A DNA stretch of 64,000 nt, taken from the NCBI GenBank assembly GCA_963978895.1, contig OZ022247.1:19317910-19381909 (forward strand), written 5' to 3'. Each line of letters begins with the position of its first letter. Position 1 is the stretch's first letter. This document shows positions 1 through 10,200 of the stretch, piece after piece. The notes under the pieces were generated by a model. The model did no database searches, was not told the origin of the DNA, and saw nothing but the letters and a program-made list of their open reading frames with translations. A program made the translations under genes and the position numbers. The stretch comes from Erpobdella octoculata (taxonomy: Eukaryota; Annelida; Clitellata; Hirudinida; Erpobdellidae).

Positions 1-459
1 CGTATTGCTGCCAATAGCAAATACCAAACACTAATACTTAAAAAAACTTTTTTCTCAAGTATTTCATTATTAGCACGCAAATTTAAAATCATACAATGCA
101 CAAAAATTAAAAAACAAATAAAATTAAAGAAAAGTGCAAAATAAAAAGCAAAGTGGCAAAATAACTTCATGAAAATTGTTACCACCGATCACCAAAAGTT
201 GTTGATTGAGACATTACAATACTTTACAAAGCAAACTGATCGAGAGCACACCAATGATCTATATATATAAAAGATCATGTCCTGACTGATAATCAACGCC
301 GAGCTCAAACGCCTCATCCTAGGAACGTGAAATTTGGAACTTATATTACTTTTATAGCGTAAACATCCGCTAAGAAAGGATTTTTGAAAATTTTGCTCCT
401 GAGGGGAAAAAACTGGAAAACAAACTTTTTTCTAAAAAATTTTTCTAAAATTTTTTTTT
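1..459. other. AT-rich intergenic DNA, no gene seen
   Basis: Low-complexity A/T-rich sequence with no convincing exon or element boundary on either strand. It leads directly into the tandem repeats that start near 465. Confidence 0.5.
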
Positions 460-464
460 GAAAT

Positions 465-1262
465 TTGGTATATAGATTCTTTTTGAAAAATAAAAAGATA
501 CGTGTTTCACCATTTTTTGAAAATTCGGTTTCCCGGACCTCAAATGTGGGTTGGAAAATTGGGTTATTTGGTTTTTAAAGTAGCTTCTACTCAAAAACTG
601 TTAATGCTACAGGAGTAAAAATTAGTATTTAGTTTCTATTCCAAAAATAATGAAATACGTGTTTTAGCATTTTTTGAAAATTTGGTTTCCAGGACTTCAA
701 ATGTGGGGTGGAAAATAGGGCTAATTGTCTTTTATAGTAACTGCTACTCAAAAACAGTAAATACCACAGATGTACAAATTATTATTTAGTTTCTTTTCTA
801 AAAATAAAGATATACGTGTTTCACCATTTTTTACAAATTTGGTTTCCCGGACCTCAAATGTGGGTTGGAAAATTGGGTTATTTGGTTTTTTAAGTAGCTT
901 CTACTCAAAAACTGTTAATGCTACAAAAGTAAAAATTAGTATTTAGTTTCTACTCTAAAAATAAGGATATATGTGTTTCACCATTTTTTGAAATTTTGGT
1001 TTTCAGGACCTCAAATGTGGGGTGGAAAAAGGTTTTCTTTGGTTTTTAAAGTAACTGCTACTCAAAAACTGTGAATGCTACAGATGTCAAAATTAGTATT
1101 TAGTATTTACTCAAAAAATTATGATATAAGTGTTTCAACATTTTTTTAAAAATTTGGTTTCCAGGACATCAAATGTGGGGTGGAAAAAAGGGTTATTTGA
1201 TTTCAAAATAACTGCTACTCAAAAACTGTAAGTGCTACAAATGTAAAAATTAGTATTTTGAA
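465..1262. repeat. Tandem satellite, about five copies of a ~157-bp unit
   Basis: The phrase CAAATGTGGG(G/T)TGGAAAA recurs at about 541, 697, 853, 1010 and 1168, giving a period near 157 bp. Each unit also has a CTACTCAAAAACTGT block and an AAAATTAGTATTTAGTTTCT block. Copies differ by scattered substitutions, so this is an old array. No reading frame stays open across it. Confidence 0.85.
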
Positions 1263-1720
1263 GTTTTGTGCCGGTTAAAAGTAGCTAAGTTCAGTTTATC
1301 ACCGGTCGGGCCAAGCCGTTATTTTAGAGTCTTCACACGGGCCAGGCCAAACCTTAAATCAAAGTGGAACGGGCCGAGGTTTTTCACCAAGTATATAGAT
1401 ATTTTAGTGATTTTAGGGTGTTCAGTTGGGCCGGGCCAAACCTGAAGTCAAGGTGGGACGGGCCGAAGTTTTTCATCAAGTATATAGAACTTCTAAGCCT
1501 GTAAGAATGGGCCGGGCCTAATTCAGACGGGCTGTGCCGGGCCAGGAGTTTGGGTTTTTAAAACGGGCTGGGCTAAGTTGTCGACGGGCCGAGCCGAGAC
1601 CTAAAAAATTGATCTCTACTATGGATGCACGGTTCAAACTCTCTAATTTCATGCGAGCGAAGCCGCTACGGGCACTGCTAGTTTCTATATATAACTGGAT
1701 CACACTTAACCCTGCCTGTG
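1263..1720. repeat. GC-rich GGGCCGGGCC-type repeat region
   Basis: GC-rich islands with recurring GGGCC(A/G)GGCCAAACCT and ACGGGCCGA(A/G)GTTTTTC motifs occur about every 115-120 bp (near 1335, 1430 and 1515). They contrast sharply with the AT-rich surroundings. The pattern resembles terminal regions of hAT-like elements, and a similar GGCCC-rich patch lies at 31484-31640. The two overlapping ORFs here are by-products of the repeat. Confidence 0.5.
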
Positions 1721-2331
1721 CTTGGGTATAGCCCCGGGTAGCCATTTTGACACCCCTTATGCTATTTACGGAAAATCTTTAAAGGTGCAAAATTGCCGAC
1801 TTGTGCAGCTAATAATAATTGCTTACATCAACAATATAAAAGAGCACAACAGTCATTTCATTTGTTTGTACTCAATTATTGCAATTTTTAACAAACCTGA
1901 GCTATTATATAAAACCCTCTAACCAACGGCTAAAGACCTAACATGCCTAACAGTTTTTATCAGCCTAAATAATTGAATGTGAGCTTCAACCTACAATTAA
2001 ATTTTATTAATTGAAAAGTTTAAAGATTCGTTTTTGCTTAAATTTTAAGTTAGCAAGGATGAAATGGGGTGCTAAAATGGCGGTAGCGAGAGACTAGAAA
2101 AAATATAATTCATTTAATAGACTTCTTTTTATAATAGTTTATAGTCCTTTACACCAAGTGTTTTAAGACTGAAACGGCTGTGTCAGAGGCACTTAAGTAC
2201 TTCCAATCGTGTATCATAATTTGATCTTTTTAACTTTTCCCTCCTCCTTTCTCCACAGGCTTGGGACTGGCCTGCAAAAGCAAGGCGGAGTTATTTAATA
2301 GACTGAGCACGATCCAGTTATATATTGAGAT
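1721..2331. other. Intergenic, no gene seen
   Basis: AT-rich sequence without recognisable exons, domain-like ORFs or clear element ends. Confidence 0.4.
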
Positions 2332-3344
2332 CAGTGGCGTACAATCAAACGGGGAAAAAATAAGTTAACAAAACCAATGTCAAAATGTACAAAAATAAGT
2401 TTTCTAAGTTTAGATTTTTTGACAAATTTCAATTTTTAATATTAAAAAATATTGGTATTGGGTATTGACTAATTTTTGCTTTAAATGTATCGGCGATACC
2501 AAACCAATTCTTTTCAGTAAAAGTATTGGCAATACCATTCTGAATAACCAAAAGTTATTGCCAATAGTATATTGGTATTTGGCCAATACCAATCTTAACA
2601 TCCCTGTACGTGACCAAGATGTAAATATATTACTGATGCCGAAAAACTAAAAAATACAATAAAATAGATCTAAAATCCAAATATAATCAAATTTGTTTAA
2701 TGTCTTGATCGCAATTAAGTGGCGCAAGACTGAGGAAGACCGATACACTGACCTAACACTATTATGTTGTATTTTCATGTAAAACATCACATTAATATAA
2801 AAACAGTATACACAAGTATTAACTGTTATTTAATATTGAATGCAGACAAAAAACGTTTAAACTATGAGTGTAACAACTACTAACAACGGGTATCTAAAAA
2901 ACTGAAAAATATTAGCATAGAGATATATGATATAACTAATTAGATATAATTTAAAATGTATGAAAAATACTACGTTTATCAACTAATCTAAATACTCGAT
3001 CGTGAGTGAGCTAATACAAATATTTTTTCTATTTGGTGGAAAAAAATCTTGGGGGAGGGCGTCGCCCATCAGCTCCCCAATTGCCGCCTCTGGTGTTTCA
3101 GTTTGTTTGTTTCCTTTTGGCGCCGTCGTATCGTGCTCTCAGAAATTTTTCGTTTTAGAGAGCACATTAAATAAAATATAAAATATAATAATATGCGGAT
3201 AGATGCCTACAAAAAAATCAGACGCTTGCGCCGGCTAAAATCTAATTATATCATTAATTTTCGATTGACACACATATAAATAAAAAAAAATTAAAGATTT
3301 TTTGGGGGCCACGGTTCAATGAACTTACGGTTTCTACGCCACTG
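2332..3344. mobile_element. Candidate hAT-like element with CAGTGGCGTA ends
   Basis: CAGTGGCGTA begins at 2332 and its inverted form TACGCCACTG ends at 3344, a terminal inverted repeat of the hAT type. No 8-bp target duplication is recognisable at the two borders, so the ends may belong to two separate decayed copies. Inside, 2440-2615 has repeated TATTGGTATTGG/CCAATACC phrases ending in CATCCCTG, which looks like a second hAT terminus on the minus strand. No transposase frame is visible. Confidence 0.35.
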
Positions 3345-3908
3345 CCTTTTTTAAAAGATGGGGGCAATCCAACTGACTGACTTTCTTGAAAGGTTTTATT
3401 TTAAACTATTTACAATTAATTTGTGTTTAAAATATCGTTGCTTATTTTTTAAATAAAATTAGTGTTAGTAATTAAATTATTGCATAGCTATTTCTGCTTC
3501 AAAACGCGCCCAGTCCAAGAACTTTTCTCAGTCTCGGCGATAATTTGCGAATTTGCGGGAGACCAGAAAAATCTTGAGTGTCAAAGCTCATGACGCTGTT
3601 TTTGATGAAATAAACCTAGTTTTTTGGCTTAATACTTTGAGTATCATTTGGAACATTGTCAGAAAGTAACTGTAGGTCTTAATATTGCTTCTGCGTTTTT
3701 GTTTCAGTAGCAGTTGTGGGTGTCATGCTTTATGTTTTGGCTCTCTCTCTATGCAGTGCACTTTAATAATTTTTTTATAATTTGAAAGTTATAAAGGCAT
3801 TTTTCGATTTTTGATAGTATTTATTACTTTTAGAGTCGAGTTTTCATTTTAGGCGTCTACTAATCTGGTTTGCTCTCTTTTTTTACTACTGAATCATTGT
3901 TTTTCAAC

Positions 3909-4138
3909 ATGGCCGATGGGTCAGGTAACAGTATTTTTTTTTAAATGTAATGTTTGTGTTCATGTCAGCTTTTTACAGTGTTGTCTTGCTGCCTTTTTCA
4001 GGCAAGTCTCATTATTCTAATGGTGGTCATACTTCAACTTCAGGAAGTAATCTGTCAGTAACTGCTCTAGAATTTGTCCCTCAGCAGGTTGGTTAATCAT
4101 TTTTTCATTTTTATGGTTACTTATATATAAACACACAC

Positions 4139-4220
<82 letters not shown>

Positions 4221-7200
4221 TTTATAGTCTATGATCTTCATGAAATTTAATTTTAAAGATTATATAGATCTTGTTTATCCACCAATGGAGCTATTATAAA
4301 TTGATATAACTATGGTTATCTTTCACTTTAGCGGATGGGACCGATTTTTTCAATAAAATAGTCCTATTTTAACCCTAACTCTAATCCTAACCCTAATTAG
4401 CTAATTATAGCCGAGAATGTATTAATCTTTCACAAATCCGGCGATTGAAGTAAAAGATTACCTTAACTATTAGCAATTAGCATCAAAGCCTGTCAGACAA
4501 CAGGCATAAAAAACAAATGTTTAAACCTGAAAAATAAATGAAAAATATAATAATGCACAAATTTTGGAACGAAGCCTCTACAGGAAAAATGGTTTTAATT
4601 TTTAATTCAGCTTATAGAACTGTGTAAGTATGCCAAATTTCATTAAAATCTGTGGATTTTTATCAAAATTATATTGAGATACAGACAGATACGCTTAGAT
4701 AATTATTAGATTAGATTATTTTTATATTTTATTTTTTTAAAATTGTTACTAGTATCATCAGAGTTGTATTTTTGTATGAGAATAATGCTATTTTTTTTTA
4801 TTCAATTTTAGATTCAAATGATAATGCAACTACAATGCAATCAGAATAGTTGTGTTAATTTAATAATGTAATTTATGATGACAAATCAGTAGGGCTGTGG
4901 TTTTAAATGCTCTTAGAATATTGTTGCATTCATCAAAAATTAGAATTTTGTATAGCTCATTAGAATTGGATTTTGTAAAAATATTTTGTAAAAGTGTGTT
5001 AAAGTTTTCTAAAAGTAGTGTTTTAGTCTCCTAAAAGTTGTGTACTAAAATCGGTGATGGTCACTGTTATTCTGAGTAAAACAAATGAGCTTCATTGGGA
5101 GGCATAGATGTTGGGTAACCAGTTGTACTCTCTTATTTTTTTAACTTAACTAAAATAATTAATTTTTAACTAAAAAATTTTTTTTATAAAAATTAAAGTA
5201 ATAAGTAATTGTAAAATAATAAATAAATAATATAATAAATTCTATTGTTTTCCCTTCAAGTCTCCTTCACCAGCCCTGTTCGACCCGCGTGCTCACACGT
5301 CTGAGTTGTTTGATTTCCTGTTCAGCTTTCCCCAGGATCTGCCCGAGATTACGTCCCAGCTGCAAGCTTTTCTTTCAAATTATTTAACCAACCAACAAAG
5401 CCTCGAAACCCTCGTCGATCATTTCCTTTTAAAGGTGGGTCAAAAAAATTGTTTGGATGCAGAAATGATCGGTTTGATGTTTATTATCATCGACGTTAAT
5501 AAGTTTTTGAGACGTCAATTTTTTATATTTTCATTTAATTTAATTTCATGTTCATCTGGAATGGTTTTTTTTTTCAATAAAAAGTCTCATATATTGAATT
5601 TAAACTGAAAATTAAAATCTATTTTATGTTTTTGTCGTTGAGAAAACTATTAATAAATTAAATACTGGGTTTTGATTGGTTGTGTGTCTGTCTCCCTGCC
5701 CTGTTATCCTATTTTTAACAGCAAGAATGGGGGCTGGGGACAGAGGGAGGATGCATCTTAGTCCCTATTTTATAAACCCTGGACATATAGCAGTTATGTA
5801 AATTAATCTATTAGCTATGTGGTCTGTTACGAGAGTCTTGTGCATGTTTTCAATTTCGAATTAAGTTTGGCAGAATTCAGAGAAACATTCAAATTTTCAG
5901 TCAGTTTTATTGAGATAAATTAGAGAAAGCCTAATTTTTGCATTATTACAGAGAGCTCTTGATATAATCATGTTAAGTTAAGTGGTTGCTAATGTATTGT
6001 TGTGTTGTGGACTAAATGGAATTGCAGTGATTTTTGATTGTTTATAAGATGAGGTTGAAGCAGTGTTTTTACTTTAGAATGCCTGGTTAAGAGCACGAGA
6101 AACTGCTGTTAATTGTATGATATTATTATTAAAGTATATTATTATTATAATATGATATTGGTTATTGTTGTTATTGTTATTATTTGTTTTTTAAGATATC
6201 AATTATTTAAAATTAAATGAAAACAGTAATCATTATTATGTTTTCTAACAATTCAGTTCATAGAACGAGATTACGTTCAGTTCATTGCCGTCAAGTGCTG
6301 TGTGACTCTCGTAGAAAACTTGAAATCTGGTGAAAACTACACGTTCAGGGATGTCCTGTTGAGAAGGTTCGTATTATTATTATTATTATTATTATTTTAA
6401 TTTGTTTAACTAATATGAATGTAATTTATTAAACTTGAGTTACTTGAGAAGTATTTTCTAGAACCTTAATATGTAACGGCTTGCGAGCGAAGTACTTTTG
6501 ACAATATTATTACCCCCCTATGTCAGTAAATCTATGTTTGTTGTTTTTTTATATATATTTTTAACATTACTGGAATGAATTTAATGTTTTTTATTAGCAT
6601 CTGATATATCTATGTACATTTATTGGAGGCGCACTGATAATGCATTGTCCAGGCCAATGATGATCAGCCTTTTTTGAAGCTTGTTTGTTCATTAATAAGC
6701 TTAGCACACTGTCATATATTAATAATATCACGTGGTTTCTGTTATAGTCTGCACTAGCTGAAATTTACCAGTTAAACGGCAATTAAATTGAACTTCCGGA
6801 AATGCACATAAAACTGCATCATCATTTAATCTAACCTGGAAAGTAGAAACCCACACGGGGACAGAATTGTCTGACCATCCCCGTATGTCTTCGTTAAATA
6901 AATTCCATCCCTACCATCCTCGTGTATTTAGCTTCCATCCCGTTCGTTCCGTGTACAACAATTATCAACATGTGGGGATTGAATGTGTTGTCTCTGCATT
7001 TTTGCAAGAATAAAAATAACCCACTAATCATCTGATTGTCGGCCAATAAGATAATCCTAATAGTTGTTACACCTGCACCTCTAACACATACACACACACA
7101 CACACTCATATATGTTCACATGTACAAACTATATTTACTTTGTTTTATTAAAATTTTTATAAATTGTTTGATTTCGTCTACAGAAGCCGTGTTATGCACG

Positions 7201-10200
7201 TCGACTTTTTAAACCATTCCGAACCCTCTGAATCTCTGTACAATTTCACACTACTCATTGCTGAGATGGCCTTATCCATCAAGGTTGGTTCCTTTTTCAA
7301 GCTTTTAATTATAACCATTATAAAATACTAGGTTGTTCTTAGACGCCCGTGGCGCCCGTTTATTTAGCCCGTTAAAAATATGGTAACGGAATCTATATAC
7401 TGCGCTATCCCTGATACATCCCTATATTTCTGGTACAATCTTATATTTCTGGTACATCCCTATATTTCTTATACACCCCTATAATTCTTGTCTATCCCTA
7501 TATTTCTTGTACACCTGAGTGTCCTGTACATCCCTATAAAATATTTGAAGTTAATTCATATTAGAATTTGCAATTTAAAACCAACTAAAATATTGTTATT
7601 AATTATTTCCATTCTTCATCAATCATATTATTTTATAATATTTTGCAGACCGGAAATGGGTCATACATGATCCCGTTATTCGCGGCAACAATCGAACTGT
7701 TGAACAAACTTCTTGATTTCTCATCCGATGCCTCCATACGTTGTCTTCTCAATGTACTCAAGGTTGGAGGAATGTTCTCAATTTACTTTTATGTTGTTCT
7801 GTGTATTATTATATATCACTGCTTATTGTTGTGTACCATTACATATTGTTGCATCTTGTTGTTTATCACTGTTTATTGTTGAGTTTTGTTTTGTTTATCA
7901 CTGCATATTGTTGTATACCATTACATATTTTTGTATCTTGTTGTATATTGTTCCTGGTGTTGAGTTTTTTTTATCCCTGCGTATTGTTGGGTCCTGTTGT
8001 GTATATCATTGTTTTCTGTTATATGTCATTTAGGACTGTGCCGGTATACCTGCATGTCGATATATCCGCCGGTTTTCGGCGAAGAGTGCCGGAAGCGGTA
8101 TTGAACAATCGGCACTCAGCAAATCACGCATAAAAAACAAAAGAGTGAAAGACCTACAGCAGCAGGATGGGCAGTGCAATTTACCTGTATTCCCATTGTT
8201 TATATACTTCAATTAAAGACAACGGCTTTTAGCAATAGCTCAGCACTAACGATCTAGCACGTTCCGCTTTTTTAACTGAACCGTGACTAATTTTAGTTTA
8301 GTTTTATCATCCGAGCTGAACACAGACACTGAAACGCAGTCTCAAATACGAATGTCTTTAATCTTTTATCCACAGGTTCGTCTCCGTCTGAAAATTAATA
8401 AATAAAAAACAAGCATTCATTTAAGCTGACCGACCGACCAATCGCGGACGGTAATATGAACGCACTTTCAAACTATATCTAGCCATTTTCAGGCTTTCGA
8501 CATTATACCGGGGTATGCGGACTTTTCATCAAAGGACGATTCATCAAAGGACTGTTCATCGAGGACTATTCATCAAGGGACTATTCATCAAGAGACTATT
8601 CATCAAAGGACTATTCATCAAGAGGACGGTTCATCATAAGGACTGTTCATCTAATGTCTATTCATCAAGAGGACTATTCATCAAATTTTGAAGCACTCCT
8701 TAAAATCTTTTATCAATATATATCCAAGATATTTTCAGCGTAAAGTAATTTGATGTATTTCTTCATCTTTGATAAAATAAATTTCAAACATATCAGTAAT
8801 TTAAAAAATAGTGATGGCAACCAGGGTTGTTAAATTTTGAAGCACTCCTAAAAATCTTTTATCAATATATATTCAAGATATTTTCAGCGTAAAGTTATTT
8901 GATGTATTTCTTCATCTTTGATAAAATAAATTTCAAACATATCAGTAATTTAAAAAAATAGTGATGGCAACCAGGGTTGTTAAGAGCGGTAGTTTTTTTT
9001 ATACCACTTAAATGATTTCCAATGTATTTAGTTTTTATTGGAAGTATGCATGAAATCTGAATCTGGTTGATTGATCGACGTGCGTAGGCGTCTCTTTGAA
9101 ATGTGAAAACTTTCTTGACCTTGCTAAAGCGAGCGTGTGGGTCTCTTTGAAGTGTGGCACGTGGCAGAAGTGGTATAGCGGGTGTTAGTGATGTTTTGAG
9201 GTGTATGGTATCTGGCTGTTTGAGTGTGTTTATACCTACAGTTTGTACGAACAGTTGAAGGCAGTTTTTTTTAAATGCAATTGTCTTTTGCTCGCTTGAT
9301 CTTAAGATCATGACGTTATTTCTTGACCAGCTGTTTTATTTACTGTATGTGACGAATAAAATTGGTGTATATTACAATCATGTTTTCTACAAACTTGTTG
9401 ATTGCTCGAGGCATGTGTGTCTTTGAAGCGTGACCTCTTAGTGTTAAATGATCGATACTAGATGTTTCGACGTGTTTGTGGCCTTTGGTGAATGTGTACA
9501 TATACGGTTTACGGAAACAGTCGAATTTAGATTTATGGTGCTGTTTCAACTTTTCCTTCGTTATCGTATGCTTGCTCAAACTTAAAATCTATATGTTATT
9601 TCTTGTCTAGTTGTTTTATTTTATCTTTTGTTTAAAAAGTAGCGTTAACAACCCTGAACACTCATGTATGGAATTACAAAACGCGGTAAAAAAACACTTA
9701 TTCATTTAAATTATGAATATTGGAGAATTCGTGAAAATTCTAAAGGACAGACGGAGTGGCGCTGTAGTAAGCATCAAATTTTTAACTACAAGGCGAAAAT
9801 TATGACAGAAGATGATGTAATCATTGGAGAACAGTCTCCAGATCACACTCATAATGGCAATGTCGCAACGGCTCTCTCTCGCAAAGCAGTTGGGGAGATG
9901 AAGAGGAAAATGACGGAAACGGTCGCAACACCAAGTTCTTCTTCAGGTGCTGTGATGATTGATCTTGATCCACACGTGTTGATTGCATTACCTAAACGCA
10001 CCTCTCTGAATCGTATTCTTCGTCGTCATCGTCAAAAAGTCTTGTCATCTGATAACAATTTTCAAATTCTTCCGCCAACACCGACTGATCTCTACTTTGA
10101 ATTTCCGATGAGATTTGATGATCTACTGCTGTTTGATTCGTGTCCTGGAGAAGATCGGCTACTCATTTTGGGTGACAACATTCTTCTGGATGGCATAACG

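Noticed and set aside
2332..3344. Firm assignment of a complete hAT element from CAGTGGCGTA ends
   Set aside because: Ends pair, but no target duplication can be seen, so only listed as a candidate.
7643..8133. ORFs running from PAIP1 exon 6 into the intron (Cys/Tyr/Leu-rich)
   Set aside because: The first 38 codons are the real exon. After the GTTGGA donor the frame runs through a TTGTTGTAT-rich intronic repeat.
8518..8690. CRISPR-like array (short repeats with short spacers)
   Set aside because: Eukaryotic context, no separate spacers, and an inverted matching array at 11741-11912 shows it to be a transposon TIR.
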